A stretch of DNA of 64,000 bases. Origin: GCA-002793235 sp965267355 (lineage in GTDB: Bacteria; Bacteroidota; Bacteroidia; Flavobacteriales_E; Vicingaceae). The notes under the pieces are model-generated. The model saw nothing but the letters and a program-made list of their open reading frames with translations. It did no database searches and was not told the DNA's origin. This document shows positions 43,152-50,993 of the stretch, piece by piece (the first letter of the stretch is position 1; each line of letters begins with the position of its first letter). Position numbers and translations under genes: made by a program. The stretch spans positions 2,728,001-2,792,000 of the forward strand of contig OZ253956.1 in the NCBI GenBank assembly GCA_965267355.1, written 5' to 3'.

Positions 43152-44459
43152 ATGAGTCAAAATATAGCTAGCGCAGATGGTAAGTTAGGGATTTTATTAC
43201 CTGGTTTAGGTGCTGTTGCAACAACTTTAATTGCAGGTGTTTATGCCGTAAATAAAGGTTTATCAAAACCTATTGGTTCTACTTCTCAAATGGGTACAAT
43301 TCGTTTAGGTAAAAGAACTGATGACAATACTCCTTTAATTAAAGATTTTATCCCTTTAGCTGACATCAATAATGTTGCTTTTGGTGGTTGGGATTTGTTT
43401 GAGGAAAATGTTTATGAAGCAGCAAAGCATGCAGCAGTTCTTGATAGATATTTACTAGAGCAACTAAAGCCAGAGCTTGAGGCTATCAAACCAATGAAAG
43501 CTGTTTTTGACAAAAAATATGTTACTAAACTTGATGGAAGCTATGTAAAGACTGGTGCTACTAAAATGGATTTAGCTGAGCAACTGCGTCAAGATATAAA
43601 AGATTTTAAAGCCAATAATAATTGTGACAGATTAGCTATGGTATGGTGTGGTTCAACTGAAGTTTACATTGAGGAAACTGATGTTCACCAAACTATTGAA
43701 GCTTTAGAGGAAGGAATGAGAAACAATGATGATTCTATTCCATCTAGCATGATATATGCTTATGCAGCTATTATGGAAGGTGTACCTTACGCTAATGGTG
43801 CTCCTAACCTATCTGCTGATATTCCTGCATTAGTTCAATTATCTAAAGATAAAGGTGTGCCAATTTGTGGTAAAGATTTTAAAACAGGTCAAACGTTAAT
43901 GAAAACAATTTTAGCTCCTGGTTTAAAAACCCGTTCAATTGGTATTGCTGGTTGGTTTTCTACAAACATCTTAGGTAACAGAGATGGTGAAGTATTAGAT
44001 GATCCAGCAAGTTTTAAAACTAAAGAAGTTTCTAAACTAAGTGTACTAGATAGTATTTTAGAACCAGAAAAAAACCCTGACTTGTACAAAGATTTATACC
44101 ATAAAGTAAGAATTAATTATTACCCTCCTCATGGAGATAATAAAGAAGGTTGGGATAACTTAGACATCTTTGGATGGTTAGGTTACAACATGCAGATTAA
44201 AGTAGATTTTTTATGTAAAGATTCTATTTTAGCAGCACCTCTGGTATTAGATTTAGCTATCTTTTTAGATTTAGCATCAAGAGCTGGAATGAGTGGAATC
44301 CAAGAATGGTTATCATTCTACTTCAAATCACCACAAACTCCTGTTAAAGATATGATGCCAATGCACGATATTTTTAAACAAGAGATGAAGTTGAAAAACA
44401 CTCTACGTCACTTGCAGGGAGAAGAGTTAATTACTCACCTTGGTTTAGATTATGAGTAG
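43152..44459 (+). CDS. Myo-inositol-1-phosphate synthase (inositol-3-phosphate synthase)
   Basis: This NAD-dependent enzyme converts glucose-6-phosphate to inositol-phosphate, the committed step to inositol. The N-terminal NAD-binding motif is LLPGLGAVATTLIAGV. The family's PLADINNVAFGGWDLF and the NAD-contacting MVWCGSTEVYIEE, KDFKTGQTLMKTI and the C-terminal GWDNLDIFGWLGYNMQIK minus its end are visible. It is 435 residues, typical of the shorter prokaryotic form. Its own promoter precedes it and a strong terminator follows. Bacteroidetes use this enzyme for inositol phospholipids and sphingolipids. Confidence 0.92.
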   Translation: MSQNIASADGKLGILLPGLGAVATTLIAGVYAVNKGLSKPIGSTSQMGTIRLGKRTDDNTPLIKDFIPLADINNVAFGGWDLFEENVYEAAKHAAVLDRYLLEQLKPELEAIKPMKAVFDKKYVTKLDGSYVKTGATKMDLAEQLRQDIKDFKANNNCDRLAMVWCGSTEVYIEETDVHQTIEALEEGMRNNDDSIPSSMIYAYAAIMEGVPYANGAPNLSADIPALVQLSKDKGVPICGKDFKTGQTLMKTILAPGLKTRSIGIAGWFSTNILGNRDGEVLDDPASFKTKEVSKLSVLDSILEPEKNPDLYKDLYHKVRINYYPPHGDNKEGWDNLDIFGWLGYNMQIKVDFLCKDSILAAPLVLDLAIFLDLASRAGMSGIQEWLSFYFKSPQTPVKDMMPMHDIFKQEMKLKNTLRHLQGEELITHLGLDYE

Positions 44460-44481
44460 GTAGAAACCATCAATAAATTAC

Positions 44482-44510
44482 AAAAAGGCTGTTATGTTAA
44501 CAGCCTTTTT
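44482..44510 (+). terminator. Rho-independent terminator of the inositol-phosphate synthase gene
   Basis: Stem AAAAAGGCTGTTA (44482-44494) and TAACAGCCTTTTT (44498-44510), loop TGT: thirteen paired positions. A promoter element begins at the very next base. Confidence 0.93.
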
Positions 44511-44518
44511 TATTTTTG
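44511..44518 (+). promoter_or_regulatory. Predicted -7 promoter element of the pgpA-like gene, abutting the terminator
   Basis: TATTTTTG directly follows the terminator stem and ends four bases before the ATG at 44523, implying a leaderless message. Confidence 0.5.
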
Positions 44519-44522
44519 CTTT

Positions 44523-44987
44523 ATGAAACCCGTTTACAAAATCTTTTTAACTGCTTTAGGTGCTGGCTATTCTCCTATAGCTCCTGGTACATGTGGAGCT
44601 ATTGTTGCATGTGCTGCTTTATGGTTATTAGAGATGAATGGGATAGCCTCTACCACCACCACACCCATCATTTATATTAGCATGATTGTAATTACCACAA
44701 TTATGGGAATAATTGCTTCCAATGCATTGGAAGCTGAATGGGGAAAAGATCCTTCCAAAGTAGTGATAGATGAAGTTATTGGTATGTGGATTACAATGTT
44801 GTTTGTACCGCTTACTTGGTTAACCTTATTAATTGGTTTTGTGCTGTTTCGCTTTTTTGATATTGCTAAACCTTTGGGTGTAAGAAAAATGGAAAGTTTG
44901 GGTGGTGGTTTAGGTGTAATGGCTGATGATATGTTAGCAGGGGTTTACGCCAATATTTGTTTATTAATTATCATCCGATTTTTATGA
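44523..44987 (+). CDS. PgpA-type phosphatidylglycerophosphatase, probable inositol-lipid phosphatase
   Basis: A 154-residue membrane phosphatase of the PgpA family. The N-terminal GAGYSPIAPGTCGAIVA and central DPSKVVIDEVIGMWIT (acidic active site) are diagnostic, followed by FRFFDIAKPLGVRKMESLGGG in part and DDMLAGVYAN. It removes the phosphate from PGP or, in the inositol-lipid route, from phosphatidylinositol phosphate; the neighbours favour the latter. It ends with an ATGA overlap with the GtrA-type gene. Confidence 0.85.
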   Translation: MKPVYKIFLTALGAGYSPIAPGTCGAIVACAALWLLEMNGIASTTTTPIIYISMIVITTIMGIIASNALEAEWGKDPSKVVIDEVIGMWITMLFVPLTWLTLLIGFVLFRFFDIAKPLGVRKMESLGGGLGVMADDMLAGVYANICLLIIIRFL

Positions 44988-45388
44988 GCAAAAAAGGCAG
45001 GGATTTTTGGTTATACAATCTGTTTCGCCACCAGGCAGCTGGTTTAGCAGGTACTGCTGTAGATTTTGGAATTACCTTATTATTTGTAAATGTGTTTATG
45101 GTTTGGGTAGGTTACTCTAACTTTATAGGTGCAGTAGCAGGTGCAGTGGTTAACTTTCTCATCTCTTCTTATTGGGCATTTTCAGGTTCTAAGAATAAGC
45201 TCGTTAACCAAATGTGGAAATACGTTATAGTGTCTTTTGGAAGTGCCATTTTAAACACGCTATTTGTGGTACTTTTCACAGAAACTTGGTTTCAATTTGA
45301 TTTAGTGATTACTAAGATATTTGTGGCCTGTACGGTAGCTTGGACATACAACTTTCTGTTGATGCGTCATTTTGTTTTCAAGAAATAA
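44984..45388 (+). CDS. GtrA family membrane protein
   Basis: A 134-residue protein with four predicted membrane helices of the GtrA family, which is associated with moving or handling polyprenyl-linked sugars. Family features are FRHQAAGLAGTAVDFGITL and FLISSYWAFSG. I use the ATG at 44984 (MSKKGRDFWLYNLF) that overlaps the pgpA-like stop, not the longer frame from 44957. In this locus it may help glycosylate or flip an inositol lipid. That is inference; many GtrA proteins serve unrelated glycan systems. Confidence 0.82.
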   Translation: MSKKGRDFWLYNLFRHQAAGLAGTAVDFGITLLFVNVFMVWVGYSNFIGAVAGAVVNFLISSYWAFSGSKNKLVNQMWKYVIVSFGSAILNTLFVVLFTETWFQFDLVITKIFVACTVAWTYNFLLMRHFVFKK

Positions 45389-45480
45389 TCTGTTTAACAG
45401 CAACGTGTTGAAAAGAACAAGCTCTTCACCCTTTATTCGCCTTATAGTTTAACTATCATTACATAGTAAAATTATAACTT

Positions 45481-47133
45481 ATGGTAAGGGTATTTTCAAC
45501 TGTTATTTTAATCTCAATTTCTTTATTAATTGTTTCTTGTGGAGGAAACAAAAACGAGGCTCTAGATGGTAAAAAGATTTTTCACTACAACGAATCCGAA
45601 GGAATTACTTCATTAGACCCAGCATTTAGCAGAAACATTGAAAACATCTGGGCGTGTAATCACCTATACAATGGCTTGGTACAAACAGATTCAGAACTAA
45701 GAGTAAAACCATGCATTGCCAAAAGATGGGAAATATCGGAAGATGGAAAAACCTACACCTTTTACCTGAGAAAGGATGTTACTTTTCATGACCATGAACT
45801 GTTTGAGGGTGGTAAAGGAAGAAAAGTAACTGCCTATGATTTTGAGTATAGCTTTAATCGCATTCTTTCAGAGAAATTAGCCTCACCAGGCACATGGATT
45901 TTCAATAATGTGGATTACGTTGAAGAAAATGGTTTTAAAGCTTTTGAAGCAATTGATGATACCACGTTTAAAATTTACTTAGAGCAACCTTTTCCTCCTT
46001 TTTTAGGGATACTTACCATGCAGTACTGTTCAGTTGTTGCTAAGGAAGTAGTTGAACATTACAAGCAAGATTACAGAACTAACCCGGTTGGTACTGGCCC
46101 TTTTAAGTTTAAAATGTGGGACGAAGGTGGTAAAATGGTGTTATTAAAAAACGAAAACTATTTTGAAAAAGACGAAGAAGGAAATTCATTACCTTACATT
46201 GATGGTGTTGCTATTAGTTTTATTAAAGATGAAGAGGTTGAATTTTTAAAATTTTTAGATGGAGAATTGGACTTCATATCTGGGCGTGAAGGAGATAACA
46301 AAGAAGAAATTTTTACGGCTAAGGGTGGTTTAAAGAAAGACTATAAAGACCAAATTACTATGCTTACGCATCCCTACCTGAATACTGAGTACTTAGGAAT
46401 TTTAGTAGACAAAGATTTACCACAGGTACAAGAAAGTCCACTAAAACACAAGTTAATTAGACAAGCCATTAATTATGCTTTTGACCGTAAACAAATGATT
46501 ACTTATTTACGCCAGAATTTAGGAACTCCTGCAACAGCAGGTTTTGTACCTAAAGGACTGCCATCTTTTAATGCTGATGTGGTTAAAGGCTATGATTACA
46601 ACCCTGAAAAAGCTTCGGAACTACTAGAAACTGCTGGCTACCCAAAAGGAGAAGGTTTACCTGAAATTAAACTGTTTACTACTGCACAGTATTTAGATTT
46701 ATGTGAGTTTATTCAACACCAGTTGGGGGAAGTAGGAATAAAAGCTAAAGTAGAAATTTTACCTGGCCCAACCCACCGTGAGTTGGTAGCACGTAGCAAG
46801 CTAAACTTCTTTAGAAAATCTTGGATTGCCGATTACCCTGATGCTGAGAACTATTTAGCATTGTTCTACAGCAAAAACTTCTGTCCTAACGGACCTAATT
46901 ATACGCACTTTAAAAACTACGATTTTGATAAACTATACGAAATGGCACAATCGGAAACTAATGATTCTATTCGTTACCACTTATACCAAGAAATGGACAA
47001 AATAGTAATAGAAGAAGCTCCAATTGTACCGTTATACTACGACCAAGTAGTGCGTTTAACCCAAAAGCACGTTAAAAATTTAGGCATTAACCCCGTTAAT
47101 TTATTAACATTGAAAGAGGTTAAAATTGATTAA
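45481..47133 (+). CDS. Peptide/oligopeptide ABC transporter substrate-binding lipoprotein (family 5)
   Basis: A 550-residue lipoprotein with lipobox LIVSC and Cys20. It is an SBP_bac_5 protein: ITSLDPAFSRNIENIWACNH minus its end, RWEISEDGKTYTFYLRKDVTFHDHE in part, and the signature NPVGTGPFKF. It should bind peptides or similar ligands for uptake. No permease or ATPase gene is adjacent, so the partner must be elsewhere or the protein acts alone. An inverted repeat TTAACCTA/TAGGTTAA begins at its stop codon. Confidence 0.88.
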   Translation: MVRVFSTVILISISLLIVSCGGNKNEALDGKKIFHYNESEGITSLDPAFSRNIENIWACNHLYNGLVQTDSELRVKPCIAKRWEISEDGKTYTFYLRKDVTFHDHELFEGGKGRKVTAYDFEYSFNRILSEKLASPGTWIFNNVDYVEENGFKAFEAIDDTTFKIYLEQPFPPFLGILTMQYCSVVAKEVVEHYKQDYRTNPVGTGPFKFKMWDEGGKMVLLKNENYFEKDEEGNSLPYIDGVAISFIKDEEVEFLKFLDGELDFISGREGDNKEEIFTAKGGLKKDYKDQITMLTHPYLNTEYLGILVDKDLPQVQESPLKHKLIRQAINYAFDRKQMITYLRQNLGTPATAGFVPKGLPSFNADVVKGYDYNPEKASELLETAGYPKGEGLPEIKLFTTAQYLDLCEFIQHQLGEVGIKAKVEILPGPTHRELVARSKLNFFRKSWIADYPDAENYLALFYSKNFCPNGPNYTHFKNYDFDKLYEMAQSETNDSIRYHLYQEMDKIVIEEAPIVPLYYDQVVRLTQKHVKNLGINPVNLLTLKEVKID

Positions 47134-47172
47134 CCTAAATGTTTATTTACTAGGTATTTATACGTAGGTTAA
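47130..47172. repeat. Inverted repeat at the upstream boundary of the PIN module, possible terminator
   Basis: TTAACCTA (47130-47137) and TAGGTTAA (47165-47172) form a perfect eight-base inverted repeat around 27 bases, followed by a T-rich stretch. The left arm overlaps the stop of the binding-protein gene. No matching copy was seen downstream of the module. Confidence 0.4.
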
Positions 47173-47188
47173 GTATCGCATTTTTTTC

Positions 47189-47196
47189 TATTTTTG
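47189..47196 (+). promoter_or_regulatory. Predicted -7 promoter element of the PIN-GNAT-ASCH module
   Basis: TATTTTTG matches TAnnTTTG, 16 bases before the TTG start at 47213, and supports that start. Confidence 0.58.
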
Positions 47197-47212
47197 AATA
47201 AACCACCATAAA

Positions 47213-48730
47213 TTGAAGGTTCTTCTCGATACAAATATTATAATACACAGAGAACAAGATAAAATAGTACGCTATGAAATTGGTCAGTTGTTTCATTGGT
47301 TAGATAAATTGCATTATGACAAATACATTCACACAATTACTATTACAGAAATTGAAAAACATAAAGACAAACAGGTTGTCGAAACTTTCAATGTAAAACT
47401 AGATAGTTATAATAAGATTAAAAATTCTTTAGCCTTTTCAGGTGAAGTTCAAAAAATTAGCGATGAGGTTGATGTAAATGAAAATGATATTAATGATACT
47501 AGACTTCTTAATGAAATCTTTGAAGGTAGAATAGATATTCTAATTTCTGAAGACCGAAAACTTCATAGAAAAGCTGAAAAATTAAAAATTGCTGAAAAAG
47601 TTTTTAATATTCAGTCCTTTTTAGAGAAAGTAACCGATGAAAACCCTGAACTAGTTAATTATAATGTTTTAGCTGTCAAAAAAGTTGATTTTTCAGAAGT
47701 CGACATTAATGATCCTTTTTTTGATAGCTTTAGAGAAGATTATACCGAATTTGATGATTGGTTTAAATCTAAGTTTGATAAAAAATGCTATGTATGCTAC
47801 AGTGGAGAGAATTTAACTGCATTTTTATATATTAAAACTGAAGATGAAAATGAGAATTATTCTGAAATAAATCCTGCATTTGAAAGAAAAAAACGATTAA
47901 AAATTGGCACTTTAAAGGTAATCAGTAATGGTTATAAGATAGGAGAACGATTTTTAAAGATAATATTTGATAATGCTATACAATTTAAAGTTGAGGAAAT
48001 CTATGTTACAATTTTTGACAAAAGACAAGAACAGCTTCAGCTTATGGAAATGATAGAGCAATGGGGATTTATCAACCATGGAATTAAGACTACAGTTAAT
48101 GGCGATGAAATAGTTTTCACAAGAAGCTTTGGTAAAAGTTTACCTATTAATATTCAAGACCCTAAAAAAACTTTCCCATTTTTTTCAAGAGAAACAAACA
48201 AATATATCATAAAAATTGAGCCTCAATATCATACTGAACTTTTTCCTGATAGTATAAACACAAGAGAAGACGAAAGCAAATATATTGAGAATGAACCTCA
48301 TAGGAATAGAATAAGTAAAGTCTATATCTCTCATTCAAAAGACAGATATTTAGAGCCAGGTGATATTATTATTATATACAGAATGGGAGACACTAGCCCA
48401 AAAAAATATTCGAGTACGGTAACCTCAATATGTATTGTAGAAGAAGTTATTACTAACTTTGATTCGTTTGATGATTTTTTTAATGCTTGTAATCGTAGGA
48501 CGATGATAAAAAAAGAAGATTTAGAGAAAAACTGGTGGAACAAGTTCTCAAATTATCGACCTTTTATAATTAAATTTTTATATGCTCATTCGTTCCCAAC
48601 TCCTAAACCCACATTAAATGATTTAAATAAAATTGGTGTGATTCCTGACATAATGAATATGCCTAGAGGATTTATTAAAATTAATAATGACCAATTTCAA
48701 GCTTTAGTTAAATTTGCTTATAAGAAATAA
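47213..48730 (+). CDS. PIN-GNAT-ASCH/PUA-like multidomain protein
   Basis: A 505-residue fusion that starts at TTG (MKVLLDTNII). Residues 1-140 are a PIN nuclease domain with the full acidic set D6, E46, D95 and D114 (ITITEIEKH, DINDTRLL, LISEDRKLH). Residues about 160-305 look like a GNAT acetyltransferase (RLKIGTLKVISNGYKIGERF, then QLMEMIEQWGFINHG). Residues about 330-505 resemble an ASCH/EVE-type PUA-like domain (LEPGDIIIIYRMG, TVTSICIVEEV). It is 4 bases from a stand-alone ASCH gene. PIN domains cut RNA and PUA-like domains bind modified bases or RNA. The combination suggests RNA-targeting regulation or defence; no function is known to me. AT content looks higher than in neighbouring genes. 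Confidence 0.72.
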   Translation: MKVLLDTNIIIHREQDKIVRYEIGQLFHWLDKLHYDKYIHTITITEIEKHKDKQVVETFNVKLDSYNKIKNSLAFSGEVQKISDEVDVNENDINDTRLLNEIFEGRIDILISEDRKLHRKAEKLKIAEKVFNIQSFLEKVTDENPELVNYNVLAVKKVDFSEVDINDPFFDSFREDYTEFDDWFKSKFDKKCYVCYSGENLTAFLYIKTEDENENYSEINPAFERKKRLKIGTLKVISNGYKIGERFLKIIFDNAIQFKVEEIYVTIFDKRQEQLQLMEMIEQWGFINHGIKTTVNGDEIVFTRSFGKSLPINIQDPKKTFPFFSRETNKYIIKIEPQYHTELFPDSINTREDESKYIENEPHRNRISKVYISHSKDRYLEPGDIIIIYRMGDTSPKKYSSTVTSICIVEEVITNFDSFDDFFNACNRRTMIKKEDLEKNWWNKFSNYRPFIIKFLYAHSFPTPKPTLNDLNKIGVIPDIMNMPRGFIKINNDQFQALVKFAYKK

Positions 48731-48734
48731 TATT

Positions 48735-49106
48735 ATGAAAGTTGTATTATCTATAAAACCTGAATTCGCTTTTAAAATTTTTGATGGCTCAAAAAAATTC
48801 GAGTTCAGAAAAACTATTTTTAAAAACTCTGCTGTAAAGTCTATTGTCGTTTATGCGTCTTCACCTGTTCAGAAAGTAATAGGTGAATTTGAAATCGATG
48901 AGATAATTAACAATAAACTTGATACTCTTTGGGATTTAACAAAAGATGAATCTGGTATTAGTAAAGAATTCTTTTATAAATATTTTTCACAGCATGAAAA
49001 AGGATTCGCAATAAAAGTAAAGTCTAAAAAGAAGTATAAAACACCAAAATGCTTAAAAGCTGATTTTAATTTAAATCCTCCTCAATCATTCGCATATTTA
49101 AGGTGA
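48735..49106 (+). CDS. Stand-alone ASCH domain protein
   Basis: A 123-residue ASCH-domain protein from the ATG at 48735 (MKVVLSIKPEFAFKIFDGSK); the longer frame to 48714 overlaps the previous gene. The ASCH signature GxKxxExR is complete (G18, K20, E23, R25 in DGSKKFEFRK), followed by the barrel strands VKSIVVYASSPVQKVIGEF. ASCH proteins are PUA-like RNA or nucleotide binders, and some hydrolyse N4-acetylcytidine. It follows the PIN-GNAT-ASCH gene by four bases, so they should act together, either as partner or as antitoxin-like control. Confidence 0.8.
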   Translation: MKVVLSIKPEFAFKIFDGSKKFEFRKTIFKNSAVKSIVVYASSPVQKVIGEFEIDEIINNKLDTLWDLTKDESGISKEFFYKYFSQHEKGFAIKVKSKKKYKTPKCLKADFNLNPPQSFAYLR

Positions 49107-49170
49107 AAATATTTGGAAAACCCACCTAATACTACACTTGTATAGCTATTTTAGAATGAACTGATTAACT

Positions 49171-50172
49171 CTAATCCCAATGCTCTCGCCCTTTAATTTT
49201 ACCAGCTTGGTAGAGTTTATTCAATTCCTCTTCTTCTTTTAAGAGTTCTTCAGAAGGCTTTTTGTCTAATAAAGCGTTTAAATCAGGCTGTCCTGCATTA
49301 ATCCATGCCGTGTACCAATAACTACCCACCTTAATGATGGATTGTGTTAGTCTACGCTCCACCATTCCGTTTAGCATATTATGGTATTCAGTGCTATACT
49401 CTTCGCTATAGGTTTTAATTAACACCCTACCTCTATTCTCGTGTGCGTACTTTTGGTCGCTCGGAAATTGGTCATTTAAAATACGTTCAAAATCCAATAC
49501 GCTATCTTTAGCTCTAAAGCTCTGCTCAACATTCTTCCAGGTATCTTCTAAAACGTTCTCCACATATTCGGCTCTTCCAACAAAGTAATCATAGTCTTTA
49601 TGTTTTAATTCGGGTAAACGACTTTCCCAAAATCCATGTATTCCTTTTTGATTGGTTAGTTGCCCATTGTAGTTTTCGGTGGTATGTAAAGGCACATGAG
49701 AATCACCAATGTAATGTCCTAAATCTGCTGATACTTTTAAAATACGATCAACATCCTTAGCTTCAAATGCTTTGGTTAATCGGTTCACCATTACATCAAT
49801 GTGCCAGGGAACTATTCCATAAGCCTGTAAGGTATCTTCTGTAAACTTATCTACAGCATCATACCATTTCTTAGGAACAACATTGAAAGGATCTTCCCCG
49901 TCATGAGCATAATGATCAATATCAATATAATGTCTTGGTGCTTCTCCATCCACAGCGTATCTTCTCTTGTCAGGATCTACCGCATGCTCGGTAATGTATT
50001 CAATGTTCTTTTTGTAAAACTTAACCATCTCCGGTGGCAATGTAAATACTGCCATTCGGTTAATCTTTTTATGTCCAAAAAAACCCCAGCTATAGGTTTG
50101 TTGTGGTATGAAAAAAGGAATGGATAAAAGAAGAAGAGTAAAGCTAATCAGGTATTTGTAAAGTAGTTTCAT
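49171..50172 (-). CDS. Zinc-dependent phospholipase C / S1-P1 nuclease-like exported protein
   Basis: A 333-residue exported protein with a signal peptide (about 1-28). After cleavage the mature chain begins near SWGFFGHKKINRMAVFTLP, with a tryptophan and histidine at the place where phospholipase C and S1/P1 nucleases bind zinc. Further ligand candidates are PRHYIDIDHY, HYIGDSHVPLHTTENY and HGFWES. The fold class hydrolyses phospholipids or single-stranded nucleic acids; I cannot say which. Its start overlaps the end of comB by four bases, so it lies downstream in the same transcript. Confidence 0.78.
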   Translation of the reverse strand: MKLLYKYLISFTLLLLSIPFFIPQQTYSWGFFGHKKINRMAVFTLPPEMVKFYKKNIEYITEHAVDPDKRRYAVDGEAPRHYIDIDHYAHDGEDPFNVVPKKWYDAVDKFTEDTLQAYGIVPWHIDVMVNRLTKAFEAKDVDRILKVSADLGHYIGDSHVPLHTTENYNGQLTNQKGIHGFWESRLPELKHKDYDYFVGRAEYVENVLEDTWKNVEQSFRAKDSVLDFERILNDQFPSDQKYAHENRGRVLIKTYSEEYSTEYHNMLNGMVERRLTQSIIKVGSYWYTAWINAGQPDLNALLDKKPSEELLKEEEELNKLYQAGKIKGREHWD

Positions 50173-50912
50173 TTTTTATTACTAACTATCATGTCCCCTT
50201 CTAGTACAGGAACAATGCCAGACTGGTCTAAAGTTAAACAATAAATGATATCCTCTTCCATATTTAGCCTGCTTAATCTTTTTCTGTGCGATGATTCACT
50301 TAAAAAACCATACATATCGTCTTTAGCAGCTTCGTACATGTGTATTGCCGCAATAGTTGAATCAGATAGATCCTGAAATCGTTCGTTTTTAGTAATCTGT
50401 TGAGCTACTGCGCCTGCAAATAAAGTGTCTTCTAGATTAAATCGGTCTTTCCAACCAGCACAAAGCAAAATAACATCTTTATCTTCTTTTTCAATAAAGT
50501 CGCAAACCGCACTAAAATTGGTAAATGCACCAATAATCACACGATTTGCAGGTTTAGCCATTTCAACAGCGCGTGTACCATTAGTAGTGGTTAATACTAA
50601 AGATTTATTTTTAAATTTTCCATCTTTAAAAGTTAATGGAGAGTTTCCAAAATCAAAACCCTCCACTACTTCAGCATTACGTTCAGCTCCTACCAGAAAA
50701 CCATCTTGTTTGTATTTAATTGCTTCTTCTAGCGTAGCTACAGGAATCAAACTATCAACTCCATTCTCAAATGCAGCACATATGGCCGATGTTGCTCTAA
50801 ACACATCAATTACAACAACTGTACAATCTGTATTTTGAAAATATACTGGAAAAAGTGCTGGTGATGATACCACTTCTACTTTTCTTTTGTTTCCTGAAGA
50901 AATCTCACTCAT
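50169..50912 (-). CDS. comB: 2-phosphosulfolactate phosphatase
   Basis: ComB removes the phosphate from 2-phosphosulfolactate, the product of ComA, giving sulfolactate. The 247-residue protein shows VVVIDVFRATSAICAA, LVGAERNAEVVEGFDFGNSP in part (with the typical FDFGNSP), LVLTTTNGTRAVE and AGWKDRFNLEDTLFAG, all family features. comA is about 16 kb away at 33580, so the two are split loci in the same window. A zinc hydrolase gene follows with a four-base overlap. Confidence 0.9.
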   Translation of the reverse strand: MSEISSGNKRKVEVVSSPALFPVYFQNTDCTVVVIDVFRATSAICAAFENGVDSLIPVATLEEAIKYKQDGFLVGAERNAEVVEGFDFGNSPLTFKDGKFKNKSLVLTTTNGTRAVEMAKPANRVIIGAFTNFSAVCDFIEKEDKDVILLCAGWKDRFNLEDTLFAGAVAQQITKNERFQDLSDSTIAAIHMYEAAKDDMYGFLSESSHRKRLSRLNMEEDIIYCLTLDQSGIVPVLEGDMIVSNKK

Positions 50913-50917
50913 AATTT

Positions 50918-50984
50918 AGTGTTTAGTTTTTTGTGTTTGGTTATTAGCTACAATGTAATTACAATACACCAACAACTAAACACT
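50918..50984. repeat. Intergenic inverted repeat between comB and gcvT
   Basis: AGTGTTTAGTT (50918-50928) is the exact reverse complement of AACTAAACACT (50974-50984). The flanking text has further related steps (CACTATTCACTAATC). It may be a decayed repeat element or a long-loop hairpin. No T tract follows. Confidence 0.45.
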
Positions 50985-50993
50985 ATTCACTAA

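Noticed and set aside
44957..44983. Upstream extension of the GtrA-type protein
   Set aside because: It would need a non-ATG start within the pgpA-like gene; the ATG at 44984 overlaps the stop in the usual ATGA manner and begins a normal GtrA N-terminus.
47130..47172. Attachment site for the PIN-GNAT-ASCH module
   Set aside because: The repeat is inverted and only on one side; no matching sequence was found after 49106, so a terminator-like hairpin is as likely.
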